Positions 16,953-25,043 are shown, counted from the stretch's first letter. The stretch: DNA of 40,526 bases from JBFLYN01 sp040756655 (GCA_040756655.1 JBFLYN010000030.1:1-40526), one strand, 5' to 3'. Program-made: numbers and translations. The notes: a model not told the origin generated them from the letters alone.

Positions 16953-17026
16953 GACCGTTTCCCCCTCAGGAAACCACCGGGCGACCTGGAGCCGGGGTTT
17001 TCGCCCGGCCCCGGGTTGTGATGGCC

Positions 17027-18697
17027 CTATCTCGGGTCCGCGATATACCACAGCTCCGGGAAGATAGGTCCCAAGGGTGACAGCACCAATCCCTCGAACT
17101 TCCGGTCCATTGCGGTGACGAGATTCTGGGTGTACATGAACACGTATGGCAGGTCATCGTTGAGAATCCTCTGGACTTCGTCGTAGATGCGTTTGCGCTC
17201 GGCCGGGTCGAGAGTAGTCCGTCCCAGCTCCAAAAGCTCATCGACCCTGGGGTTGTAGTACTCCACGTCGTTGAACCCCACCAGGTTTCCTTGGGCATCC
17301 ACGCCAGCCGAGCTGTGGAAAAACAAGAAAGGGTCCGGGTCAAGTCCCAAACTCCACGAAAGCATGTAGGCTTCAAACCTGGCCACGTCCAGGTACTGGT
17401 TGAGCAATACCGACCACTCGTAGAACTCTACCTTGACCTCGACCCCGATCTCCTTCCAGTACTGCTGGATGATGATGAGCGCCTGCTCCATGCGAGTGTT
17501 CCCGATGGCGGTAACCAGCCCGAAGCTCAGCCGCTCACCCTTATCGTTTTGGCGAATGCCGTCGGGGCCCACTCGCCTCCAGCCTGCCTGCTCCAGCAGG
17601 CTTACGGCCCTGGCCTTGTCGTAATGGTAAGGGTCTAGCCCAACTTCGCAGTAGGCCCAGGAGATGGGAGGCAGGTTGGCGTTGATGACCGTTCCGTATC
17701 CTTTGAAGATCTCGTCCACCAGCTCCTTACGGTTGGTGCCGTAGGTCAAGGCTTGCCGCACCCGCCGGTCCTTGAGGATGGGGTGGGTCTGTTTGAGCCC
17801 GATGTAGGTATAGCCGTTGCTGGGGAATTCCCAGAAGAAGAGGCGGTGGGCGTGTTGCTGTTTGACCCGGTGAAGATCGTCTATGGGGACACTTCCCATG
17901 TAGTCGATGTCTCCGTTTTCGAGTGCTGCCAGCATCACCATTTCGTCTTGTAGGAAGCGCACGCGTACCTTTTCGATCCAGGGACCTTCGCCCCAGTAGT
18001 TGGGGTTGGCCTTGAGCACGAGATGCTGGCCCTTCTGCCATTCTCCCCACATGTATGGGCCGGTCCCGACGGGAGCATGGTTGGCCGGGTGCTCCCTCAT
18101 TCTCCCGATCTCGTACTGGCTGTAGATGTGTTCCGGGATGATGCCGATGCCCAGCTTAGAAAGAAGCGGAGCTGAAGGTTGGCTAAGAATGAGCTTGATC
18201 TCATAGTCGTTGACTATCTCCACCCGTTCCACGGGCCGGAAGTCAGTGCGCCGGATGCCTGTGTAGTCCGGATGCTTGATGGCGTCGTACGTGTACTTTA
18301 CATCCTTGGCAGTGAACTTCACCCCATCGTGCCAGAACACGTCATTACGCAGCTTGAACGTCCATTCCAGGCCGTCGGCGGAAAAGGACCACTCGGTGGC
18401 CAGGTAGGGGATAAACTCAAGCTTTTCGTTGTACCTTACCAGCCCCTGGTACACCCGGCTGTTGACAAAACCGGAGGGAGTGTCCGTGGCCAGGATGGGG
18501 TTGAAGATAACCGGATCACTGGTCATGCCGTACACGATCTCGCCTTGGAGCTTCTTCACCGGCGCGGGTAGGGGCGGTGGAGGTTGGGGGGCCGCCGGAG
18601 AAAGGGGCGGGGCCTGGGGGGCAGGTTGGGCACAGCCCCCAAGCGCTATGGCCAGCACCAGCACCCCGGTCGTCACGTGACCTAGAATCCTCCTCAT
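17027..18697 (-). CDS. Peptide ABC transporter, substrate-binding lipoprotein (operon 3)
   Basis: Third SBP_bac_5 binding protein, about 556 residues. The signal peptide MRRILGHVTTGVLVLAIALG leads to lipobox LGGC, then a long Pro/Ala linker. Family blocks: VYGMTSDPVIFNPILATD, WTFKLRNDVFWHDGVKFTAKDV and GTGPYMW. Start ATG 18697 is chosen for the signal peptide and a GAGGGAGG about 10 bases upstream; the open frame reaches much further up (to 19138) but that part overlaps the hut leader and is not protein-like. A hairpin-capable GC segment (16960-17020) separates it from the permease gene, as in the other two operons. Confidence 0.92.
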   Translation of the reverse strand: MRRILGHVTTGVLVLAIALGGCAQPAPQAPPLSPAAPQPPPPLPAPVKKLQGEIVYGMTSDPVIFNPILATDTPSGFVNSRVYQGLVRYNEKLEFIPYLATEWSFSADGLEWTFKLRNDVFWHDGVKFTAKDVKYTYDAIKHPDYTGIRRTDFRPVERVEIVNDYEIKLILSQPSAPLLSKLGIGIIPEHIYSQYEIGRMREHPANHAPVGTGPYMWGEWQKGQHLVLKANPNYWGEGPWIEKVRVRFLQDEMVMLAALENGDIDYMGSVPIDDLHRVKQQHAHRLFFWEFPSNGYTYIGLKQTHPILKDRRVRQALTYGTNRKELVDEIFKGYGTVINANLPPISWAYCEVGLDPYHYDKARAVSLLEQAGWRRVGPDGIRQNDKGERLSFGLVTAIGNTRMEQALIIIQQYWKEIGVEVKVEFYEWSVLLNQYLDVARFEAYMLSWSLGLDPDPFLFFHSSAGVDAQGNLVGFNDVEYYNPRVDELLELGRTTLDPAERKRIYDEVQRILNDDLPYVFMYTQNLVTAMDRKFEGLVLSPLGPIFPELWYIADPR

Positions 18698-18804
18698 GCA
18701 CTCTTTGCCTCCCTCTGATGGCGTGGACAGGGCCGCTGGTCTCAACGCCGGCACCACCTTCTTTGCGTGGCATGCTAGCCGGGTAGACCCGGGCATTTCC
18801 GGGA

Positions 18805-18832
18805 AGAATATATTGACCGCCATGAATGACAA
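18805..18832 (-). promoter_or_regulatory. Candidate sigma-A promoter for operon 3
   Basis: On the minus strand TTGTCA (18832-18827) and TATTCT (18810-18805) are separated by 16 bases, about 110 bases before the operon 3 binding-protein start. The -35 matches 5 of 6 and the -10 matches 4 of 6 of the consensus. Confidence 0.35.
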
Positions 18833-18930
18833 TTCCTGCCAGTCCTGGAAAATGTCGACGTAGCCCGGGGCGGCCGGTCCCGCCATGTCCTTGCGTCCGG
18901 CAGGAAACCAGGTCGTGGGTGGAGAAGTGG

Positions 18931-18954
18931 TAGGGGAAAGCCCATAGCTGATAG
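18931..18954 (+). promoter_or_regulatory. Putative HutP-binding site: four NAG triplets, 4-base spacers
   Basis: UAG (18931-18933), AAG (18938-18940), UAG (18945-18947) and UAG (18952-18954) occur at exact 7-base steps in the hutU leader. HutP of Bacillus is known to bind NAG (mostly UAG) triplets separated by four arbitrary bases in hut mRNA, in the presence of histidine and Mg2+. A further UAG-4-CAG pair (18970-18979) lies in another register inside the hairpin that follows. A hutP gene is in the same operon. Assignment is by motif and context. Confidence 0.6.
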
Positions 18955-18960
18955 AGAGGT

Positions 18961-18994
18961 GGGGGCTGGTAGCTGCCAGCCTCCCTATATTTAG
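18961..18994 (+). terminator. Putative hut attenuator hairpin
   Basis: GGGGGCTGG (18961-18969) pairs with CCAGCCTCC (18976-18984), nine pairs with one G-U, around the loop TAGCTG. CTATATTTAG, moderately T-rich, follows. It lies 20 bases before the hutU start and directly after the NAG triplets. This is the arrangement expected of a terminator that HutP opens when histidine is present. The U-tract is weaker than in a textbook terminator. Confidence 0.5.
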
Positions 18995-19013
18995 AGAAAG
19001 GATGTGCTTTGCG

Positions 19014-20660
19014 GTGGCAGGAGTACAGGCACCACGCGGCCCCGGGATCTCATGCCGCGGGTGGGAGCAAGAGGCGGCCCTGCGCATGCTCATGAACAAC
19101 CTGGATCCCCAGGTGGCCGAGAGGCCGGACCATCTCATCGTCTACGGGGGCACCGGCAAGGCGGCCCGGAACTGGGAATGCTACCGGGCGCTGGTGTCAT
19201 GTCTCAAGGGGCTGGCGGGAGACGAAACCCTGCTGGTCCAGTCGGGAAAGCCGGTGGGTATATTCACCACCCACGATGAAGCTCCTCGCGTGCTCATTTC
19301 CAACTCCATGCTGGTTCCGGCCTGGGCCAGCTGGGAGAAGTTCTGGGAGCTGGAAGACCGGGGCCTGACCATGTACGGCCAGATGACGGCCGGATCCTGG
19401 ATATACATTGGCACCCAGGGGATCTTGCAGGGCACGTACGAGACCCTTGCCGAGCTGGCGCGCCAGCATTTTGGGGGCACGCTAAGGGGGAAGCTGGTGC
19501 TGACGGCGGGTCTAGGCGGCATGGGAGGTGCCCAGCCCCTGGCTATCACCATGAACGAAGGCGTGGCCCTGGTGGTGGAAGTGGACCCGGCCCGGGTGGA
19601 ACGCAGGATAAGCCTGGGCTATTGCGACCGGGTGGCGAATTCTCTCGACGAGGCCATCCTGTTGGCGGAACAAGCCAGGGAGGCGGGTACCGCCGTGTCC
19701 ATTGCGGTAGTGGGCAACGCTGCGGAAGTGTTTCCCGAAATGGTGCGCCGGGACCTGATCCCGGACGTGGTAACGGACCAGACGTCTGCCCACGACCCGC
19801 TGGATGGGTACGTCCCCGCCGGGCTGAGCCTGGAGGAGGCGTCCCAGTTAAGGCGGCAAGACCCCGGCACTTACGTCAACAAGGCCTATGCGAGCATGGC
19901 CGTGCATGTTCGCGCCATCCTGGACATGAAGGCCCAGGGAGCCGTGGCTTTTGACTACGGGAACAACCTCAGGCAGGGAGCCTACCGGGAAGGCGTACAC
20001 GACGCATACTCCTACCCCGGGTTCGTGCCGGCCTACATCCGACCCATGTTCTGCGACGGCCGGGGCCCGTTCCGCTGGGTGGCCCTATCTGGAGATCCGG
20101 AGGACATCCGCGTAACCGACGAGGTAGTGTGCCGGGAATTTCCCGAAAACCAAACCCTGGTGCGCTGGATTCGCATGGCGCAACAGCGGGTGCCCGTTCA
20201 AGGTCTGCCGGCCCGGGTGTGCTGGCTGGGCTACGGGGAACGGGCGCACTTTGGGCTCATCATCAACGACTTGGTACGACAGGGCAAGATCAGATGTCCC
20301 ATTGTCATCGGGCGCGACCACCTGGACACCGGTTCGGTGGCATCGCCCAACCGCGAGACAGAAGGCATGAAGGACGGCTCCGATGCCATCGCCGACTGGC
20401 CCATCCTGAATGCGCTGGTCAATACCGCCAGCGGCGCGTCCTGGGTGTCCGTGCACCACGGGGGAGGAGTCGGCATCGGTTACTCCATTCACGCGGGCAT
20501 GGTCGCGGTGGCCACGGGCACAGAGCAGGCGGCCCGGAGGCTCCAGCGGGTCCTGACCACCGACCCGGGCACGGGCGTGGCAAGGCACGCCGACGCCGGC
20601 TACCACCGGGCCATTGCCACCGCCAAGACCAAGGGTGTCAGAATACCCATGCTGGAGTAG
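19014..20660 (+). CDS. hutU: Urocanate hydratase (urocanase)
   Basis: Second step of histidine degradation: hydrates urocanate to imidazolonepropionate using tightly bound NAD+ as an electrophile. About 548 residues, standard length. The N-terminus (APRG..ISCRGWEQEAALRMLMNNLDP) is typical, and the conserved active-site Cys region ARVCWLGYGERAHFG and the WVSVHHGGGVGIGYS block are present. GTG 19014 is chosen over ATG 19002: AGAAAGGA lies about 11 bases before GTG but too close to the ATG, and the protein then starts as relatives do. First gene of hutU-hutH-hutP, behind the putative attenuator. Confidence 0.95.
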   Translation: MAGVQAPRGPGISCRGWEQEAALRMLMNNLDPQVAERPDHLIVYGGTGKAARNWECYRALVSCLKGLAGDETLLVQSGKPVGIFTTHDEAPRVLISNSMLVPAWASWEKFWELEDRGLTMYGQMTAGSWIYIGTQGILQGTYETLAELARQHFGGTLRGKLVLTAGLGGMGGAQPLAITMNEGVALVVEVDPARVERRISLGYCDRVANSLDEAILLAEQAREAGTAVSIAVVGNAAEVFPEMVRRDLIPDVVTDQTSAHDPLDGYVPAGLSLEEASQLRRQDPGTYVNKAYASMAVHVRAILDMKAQGAVAFDYGNNLRQGAYREGVHDAYSYPGFVPAYIRPMFCDGRGPFRWVALSGDPEDIRVTDEVVCREFPENQTLVRWIRMAQQRVPVQGLPARVCWLGYGERAHFGLIINDLVRQGKIRCPIVIGRDHLDTGSVASPNRETEGMKDGSDAIADWPILNALVNTASGASWVSVHHGGGVGIGYSIHAGMVAVATGTEQAARRLQRVLTTDPGTGVARHADAGYHRAIATAKTKGVRIPMLE

Positions 20661-20673
20661 GAGAGAGACCAGG

Positions 20674-22212
20674 GTGATCAACGTTACGGGAAACTCACTG
20701 ACCTTGGACGAGTTAGTAATGGTAGCCAGGCGTGGCCGGGAGGTCAGCCCCAGTGCCCAGACCCTGGATCGCCTGGAGAGCAGCCGCGCTGCTGTGGAGC
20801 GGGTGGTGGAGACCAACGTCCCGGCCTACGGTATAAACACCGGCTTTGGCACGCTCTGCGACACCGCCATCCGGCCCGATCAGCTGAGCCTGCTCCAAGA
20901 GAACCTGGTGCGCAGTCACGCGGTAGGGGCAGGCTCGCCGCTGGGCGAAGACGCAGTACGGGCCGCCATGCTGCTAAGGCTCAACAGCCTTTGCCGTGGG
21001 TACTCGGGAGTGCGCCCGGAGGTGACCCGCCTCCTGGCGGACATGCTGAACCGGAAGGTTCACCCCCGGGTCTATTCCCAGGGGTCTCTTGGCGCCAGCG
21101 GCGACCTGGCCCCGCTGGCGCATTTGGCCCTGGTGATGATCGGCGAGGGCGAAGCGTTATACCAGGGGGAGCTTCTCCCCGGGCGGGAAGCCTTGCGAAG
21201 GGCGGGGCTTTGTCCTTTGCAGCTGGAAGCAAAAGAGGGGTTGGCTCTTCTCAACGGCACGGCCTTCTTGGCCGGCATAGGAGCGCTGGCCTGCTGGGAT
21301 GCCTTGAACCTTTTGGAGATGGCCGGGATAGCTGCCGTCCTCTCCCTGGAGGCCCTGGGCGGGCTGAGCGATGCTTACCGACCCGAGCTCATCGCAGTAC
21401 GGCCCCACCTGGGGTCGGTGCTGGTAAGCGGACACCTCAGGGCGCTCTTGGCCCAGAGAGCTCCGGGCAGCCCGGCCCGCAAGAAGATCCAGGATCCCTA
21501 CTCTTTCCGGTGTGTTCCCCAGGTCCATGGGGCAGCGCTGGACGCGGTGGTGCATGCTCGCCGGGTGCTGGAGGTGGAGCTGAACTCTACCACTGACAAC
21601 CCGCTCATCCTGGACGGATGCATCGTGAGCGGCGGCAACTTCCACGGCCAGCCGGTGGGAGCGGTCATGGACTACCTGGGAATTGCCTTGGCCGCACTGG
21701 CCGGTATTTCCGAGCGCCGGGCCGACCACTTGTTAGACCCGGCGTTGAGCGGCCTGCCGCCGTTTCTGGTGTCCGACTCGGGCTTGAACTCAGGCTGGAT
21801 GATCGCCCAGTACACAGCGGCATCACTGGTCAACGAAAACCGGGTACTGGCCGCTCCTGCGTCTGTGCACTCCATCCCGGTCTCTGCCAACCAGGAGGAC
21901 TACGTGAGCATGGCCACGCTGGCATCGCGCAAGGCCAGCGACATCGTGGCCAACACCCAGGTGGTCTTGGCCATCGAACTCCTGGTGGCGGCCCAGGCCC
22001 TAGATATGAAGTTTGAGCAGGGTTCTCTGAGCCGGGAGGAGCTGGGGAAAGGCGGCCGGGCCGCTTACGCTGTGGTCAGGGAGCGGGTCCCGTACTTGGA
22101 CCAGGACCGGTACCTTTACCCCGATGTAGTGACCGTCACCGGGCTGGTGCGGGACGGGACGCTCCTGGACGCTGTCAGGAAGGAGGTAGGGCCCCTTTCC
22201 GTGCCGAACTAA
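20674..22212 (+). CDS. hutH: Histidine ammonia-lyase
   Basis: First step of histidine degradation: removes ammonia from histidine to give urocanate. 512 residues, normal length. The Ala-Ser-Gly tripeptide that cyclises to the MIO cofactor is at 141-143 (GSLGASGDLAPLAH). YGINTGFG near residue 52 and the NSTTDNPL region are also as expected. Start GTG 20674, with MINVTGNSLTL as in the family; the ribosome binding site GGAGAGAGA is 13 bases after hutU. Upstream in-frame codons overlap hutU and are ignored. Confidence 0.96.
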   Translation: MINVTGNSLTLDELVMVARRGREVSPSAQTLDRLESSRAAVERVVETNVPAYGINTGFGTLCDTAIRPDQLSLLQENLVRSHAVGAGSPLGEDAVRAAMLLRLNSLCRGYSGVRPEVTRLLADMLNRKVHPRVYSQGSLGASGDLAPLAHLALVMIGEGEALYQGELLPGREALRRAGLCPLQLEAKEGLALLNGTAFLAGIGALACWDALNLLEMAGIAAVLSLEALGGLSDAYRPELIAVRPHLGSVLVSGHLRALLAQRAPGSPARKKIQDPYSFRCVPQVHGAALDAVVHARRVLEVELNSTTDNPLILDGCIVSGGNFHGQPVGAVMDYLGIALAALAGISERRADHLLDPALSGLPPFLVSDSGLNSGWMIAQYTAASLVNENRVLAAPASVHSIPVSANQEDYVSMATLASRKASDIVANTQVVLAIELLVAAQALDMKFEQGSLSREELGKGGRAAYAVVRERVPYLDQDRYLYPDVVTVTGLVRDGTLLDAVRKEVGPLSVPN

Positions 22213-22245
22213 CCGGGGAGAGCACCTGGGATTGGGGATTTACCT

Positions 22246-22686
22246 ATGGAAATTGACAGCATTGGAAAAGCCGCCCTGCTGCTGGCACTGGCAGACCTGA
22301 ATTCCCGGGCCCGCATGCTGGCGGACCTGGATAGGGCAGGCTACCGGGCGTGCGCGGGCCAGGTCGGGTCCATGGACCTACAGAAAGTAGTGGCCGCCAT
22401 AGAGACAGCCAGCCGGCGGGAGGGCCTCACCCGGCCCGAGTATCCCGAAGACCACGCCCTGTGGCATGCGGTGCTCGACGCCCTCCAGGGTGTAGGTCGG
22501 GGCCAGCTGGCGCTGGGCACGGTGCTGCGCACGGTAGGTCTCCGTTTCTCTGTTGTCCGGGGGCCTAAAGCCCCATCTCTTTCTGAGCAGGGGGATTGGG
22601 TGGCCGTGGCCCTTTACGGCAATATCGGCGGTCCCATCAAGGGAAACGAACATGAGGTGGTGGGCCTGGGCATCTCCCACGTTTAA
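22246..22686 (+). CDS. hutP: HutP, histidine-responsive antiterminator of the hut operon
   Basis: RNA-binding regulator, 146 residues, that forms a hexamer and, with histidine and Mg2+, binds NAG repeats in hut mRNA and prevents termination. The metal-ligand histidines correspond to His70 and His74 (DHALWHAVLDAL) and His136 (NEHEVVGLGISH), near the positions known in the Bacillus protein. GRGQLALGTVLRTVGLRF and GDWVAVALYGNIGGPIKG are hallmark strings. ATG start. It is the last gene of the operon here, while in Bacillus it is first. A matching NAG array precedes hutU, so the operon probably controls itself. Confidence 0.95.
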   Translation: MEIDSIGKAALLLALADLNSRARMLADLDRAGYRACAGQVGSMDLQKVVAAIETASRREGLTRPEYPEDHALWHAVLDALQGVGRGQLALGTVLRTVGLRFSVVRGPKAPSLSEQGDWVAVALYGNIGGPIKGNEHEVVGLGISHV

Positions 22687-22924
22687 AGGTCGGGCAGGAC
22701 CAGCGGACAAATGGCAACGCTGGGACTCTAGCTGGCGTTTCGGAGGCACACTTCACATCGTACGGCGTGAGGAGGTGTCCCTTTTCAACAGGCGGCGCCG
22801 GCCCGGGCCCAGGCTGGGCGTCTGTGCTCGTCAGTATTTAGGAATCGTAACTTTAGAATCACTACCTTTCATTATGATTATCGAACTTGGTTGAGTGAAC
22901 CTGACAGTTGTAAATCGTTAACAC
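22687..22924. other. Intergenic stretch after hutP
   Basis: No convincing gene. Short frames here have no good ribosome binding site or recognisable product. The first part is GC-rich and the second (from about 22850) becomes AT-rich, ending at a terminator-like hairpin. Further on (22956-23012) nothing is recognised before the IS21 fragment. Confidence 0.4.
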
Positions 22925-22956
22925 AAAAAGGACGGCTGGATGAAGCTGTCTTTTTA
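22925..22956. terminator. Rho-independent terminator (works on both strands)
   Basis: AAAAAGGACGGC (22925-22936) pairs with GCTGTCTTTTT (22945-22955), eleven pairs including two G-U, around TGGATGAA. The run of T after the stem on the + strand, and of T on the - strand from the A-run, allow use in both directions. It would end the hut operon about 240 bases after hutP. Confidence 0.7.
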
Positions 22957-23012
22957 TGTTACTGGGCAACGGGTGTGTCGACGTCAATGCCAGGTTCTTT
23001 GATAAGCAAATC

Positions 23013-23465
23013 CGTCAGTTAGCCACAATTGGTTGAGGAGTTCTTGGTTGTGCGCTGAAGCGATGGTGGTCCATTACCCCGCAGATACGTCCGCACCGTA
23101 TTCCTGCTGATGCCCAGAACCTGTGCCATATTGCGTACGGACATTCCTTGGTTCCTGGGCTGCCTGTATGGCATGCCAACGGCCTTGCTGTGGGTGAGTT
23201 GGACCTTGACCGCGAATTGCACCTCCACCAACTTCACGTCCAGCCACACCTTGGCCGCACCCGAGTCCACCTGGGCGGCTTCGCCCGGGCTGAACTCCAG
23301 CGGCAGGTAGGCCTCGCTGGTTGGGTCATGCAGCGTGCGCACCAGGCGCCGGATGGTGGAACTGCCGCCGGTGAAGCCGTGCTCGACCACTAACAGCAGC
23401 TGTTCCCTCAGCGTCGCGTTCCCTGCTTTAGACTCAGCAACCGTTCCGCTGAGGGGTTCGCCGGA
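23013..23465 (-). pseudogene. Scrambled IS21-type transposase (IstA) fragment
   Basis: Minus-strand remnant of an IS21-family IstA. The 5' part reads LREQLLLVVEHGFTGGSSTIRRLVR and PLEFSPGEAAQVDSGAAKVWLD, matching the region just before and at the start of the DDE domain. It is followed, in the wrong order, by MSVRNMAQVLGISRNTVRTYLRG, the N-terminal helix-turn-helix of the same family. The catalytic core and the IstB helper gene are missing. So it is a permuted or doubly truncated relic, not an active element. It lies next to the truncated-looking AgrC-like gene. Confidence 0.65.
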
Positions 23466-23607
23466 CTCTGTCCCCAGCGTAGTCCGGCGTCATTTCTTCC
23501 CGTGCTTTTGGGGCCCTCCCGTCCATTGCACCGGCGACATTACCACAACGGGGCGTTACGTGCCCTAGCCAAGGCCTGGGTCCAGGTAACGGCATCTTCC
23601 GCACATC

Positions 23608-24084
23608 TTAAGCCCTTCCGGCATGGCCTGGCGCCTGCGCCCGGCCCGAGACCAGCCGCAATTTCCACCTGGCGATGATGATGGTGGCTGCAACCAGCGG
23701 CAACTGCTCTACGAACATGAGCAGGACTTGCACTGACTCCTTGCTCGTGTCCACACGCGGGAGGCAAATCATAACCGCCCCCGCCCCCATGGAGAGGATA
23801 AGAAAGCCAAGGCAGACGCCCAGTGCCGACCTGATCGCATCTACGCCAACAATGAACCGGACCACCAGGTAGAGAAGGAACAAAGTGGCAAGTATGTGAG
23901 CACCGGAAGGGGCCAATAGAACGTTATACAGGATCAGCCGGACGCCCCGGATGAGCAGGGCATGCACGATGCCGGCCAACATGACCAGCTGAGGATCGAA
24001 GACAGCGTCTATCAGCCGTAGTCCGCAGAAGATGAGCATTGTGGCTTCCACTGCACCGACTGCTGTGGCGATGAGCAAGACCAT
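23608..24084 (-). CDS. Membrane protein, AgrC-like sensor domain without kinase
   Basis: 158-residue hydrophobic protein with about five predicted membrane segments (from MVLLIATAVGAVEATMLIF to PLVAATIIIARWKLRLV). ATG 24084 follows GGAGGTG by 7 bases, 47 bases after the AgrD-type gene, so it belongs to the agr operon. Position and architecture fit the membrane half of AgrC-type receptors, which bind the autoinducer; no DHp or ATPase domain follows. The hydrophilic tail (SGRAQAPGHAGRA) looks non-native, and an IS21 fragment starts 140 bases on. It may be a truncated receptor or a stand-alone membrane protein. Not identified with certainty. Confidence 0.55.
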   Translation of the reverse strand: MVLLIATAVGAVEATMLIFCGLRLIDAVFDPQLVMLAGIVHALLIRGVRLILYNVLLAPSGAHILATLFLLYLVVRFIVGVDAIRSALGVCLGFLILSMGAGAVMICLPRVDTSKESVQVLLMFVEQLPLVAATIIIARWKLRLVSGRAQAPGHAGRA

Positions 24085-24131
24085 GGCCAAACACCTCCAT
24101 CGAAAAGTCGGTCCGGCAGTCGCGTCTGTTC

Positions 24132-24251
24132 CTAGCGCAGCTTGGCGGGCAATTCGGGCTGGTAACTGGTGTAAATGGACGCTGACGCTACATTGGCCAG
24201 GGCCAGGAGAGTGAGCATGCTCGACAGGACCAGCAAGAACAACCGCTTCAT
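24132..24251 (-). CDS. agrD: Cyclic lactone autoinducer precursor, AgrD type
   Basis: 39-residue peptide directly after agrB. It starts MKRLFLLVLSSMLTLLALAN, the amphipathic leader of AgrD peptides, and ends SASIYTSYQPELPAKLR. The QPELP element and basic end are the C-terminal recognition segment cleaved by AgrB in clostridial relatives. ATG 24251 follows GGGGAGGTGA by about 7 bases. Where most relatives have Cys as first ring residue, this one has Ser (Ser25), so the mature signal should be a lactone, perhaps Ser-Ile-Tyr-Thr-Ser, with or without the next Tyr. The ring boundaries are inferred. Confidence 0.85.
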   Translation of the reverse strand: MKRLFLLVLSSMLTLLALANVASASIYTSYQPELPAKLR

Positions 24252-24283
24252 CCAGTTTCACCTCCCCGCTCGAACTATGTAGT

Positions 24284-24883
24284 CTAGAGTCGAGAAAACA
24301 GCCGCTGGGTCGCAGGAAACAGGATCAACGACTGCCAGACCATCCCCAGTAATGCTGCCCAGAAGGCGCCGGGCTCTGTGAAAGGCCGGAGCAGCCACAC
24401 CAGACTTGCCGCCAACACCGAGGCCAAGGCTAGGAGCGAACCCGTCCGGAGTGCCTTGCGCCGGGCCTGTATCTTTATGGGCTTGTGTGGGGGCGGAGCG
24501 GGAGCGTGACGCAGGAAGGCAAACACAGCGACCACGGCTACGGTGGTGTATCCCGTCCACGCCGCCCCCTGGCCCAGGGGCGCGGCGGCTCTTGCGAGCA
24601 GGCCGATGGCCGAGTATACTAGGATGCCAGTGACCAGGCAGGGCCCTACCCGGCTGGCATGGGCACCACCGGCAAAGGACTTGAGGACAACTACGGTAAG
24701 GTACGCCGTGACGACCTGCGGTACTACGCGCAGTAGGCATGCAACGGCCAGTATGACGGTGACGTCCAAAACGCAGACTACGAGGAGTTTGGAGGCAAAC
24801 TCCAGGACCTCCCGGTCGTCGTCACCAAGGGACAGGGGCGCCGCAATACCCCTGGCCATCCGTCTTGCCAGTGCTTCGACCAT
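24284..24883 (-). CDS. agrB: Accessory gene regulator B family protease
   Basis: Integral-membrane cysteine endopeptidase, 199 residues, that cuts AgrD and helps form its ring. The catalytic pair His75 and Cys82 lies in SFAGGAHASRVGPCL; the seven-residue spacing equals that of Staphylococcus aureus AgrB (His77, Cys84). Several hydrophobic segments flank it. ATG 24883 follows GAGAGGCAGG. The precursor gene begins 32 bases downstream, and the AgrC-like gene follows. No response regulator or full sensor kinase gene is in the window. Family assignment is firm because of motif plus partner. Confidence 0.9.
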   Translation of the reverse strand: MVEALARRMARGIAAPLSLGDDDREVLEFASKLLVVCVLDVTVILAVACLLRVVPQVVTAYLTVVVLKSFAGGAHASRVGPCLVTGILVYSAIGLLARAAAPLGQGAAWTGYTTVAVVAVFAFLRHAPAPPPHKPIKIQARRKALRTGSLLALASVLAASLVWLLRPFTEPGAFWAALLGMVWQSLILFPATQRLFSRL

Positions 24884-25043
24884 CCTGCCTCTCTAGTCGC
24901 CACCTTTCCCGGGCGCGTTCCCGAATCCACGGTATCATGCAAGTGGCAACATATCGTGTCAGACCCCGTGGACGCCTTTCCGAACTTTCTGCCATTATCC
25001 GAGGATTCTCGACAGCCATGGGCAGGTTTGGGCAGAAGGCAGA

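Noticed and set aside
18697..19138. N-terminal extension of the operon 3 binding protein to 19138
   Set aside because: It would overlap the hut leader and hutU, and the lipoprotein signal peptide with a good ribosome binding site begins at 18697.
24822..25019. 65-codon minus-strand frame upstream of agrB
   Set aside because: It overlaps the agrB start, has no ribosome binding site and an Arg-rich sequence without any recognisable pattern.
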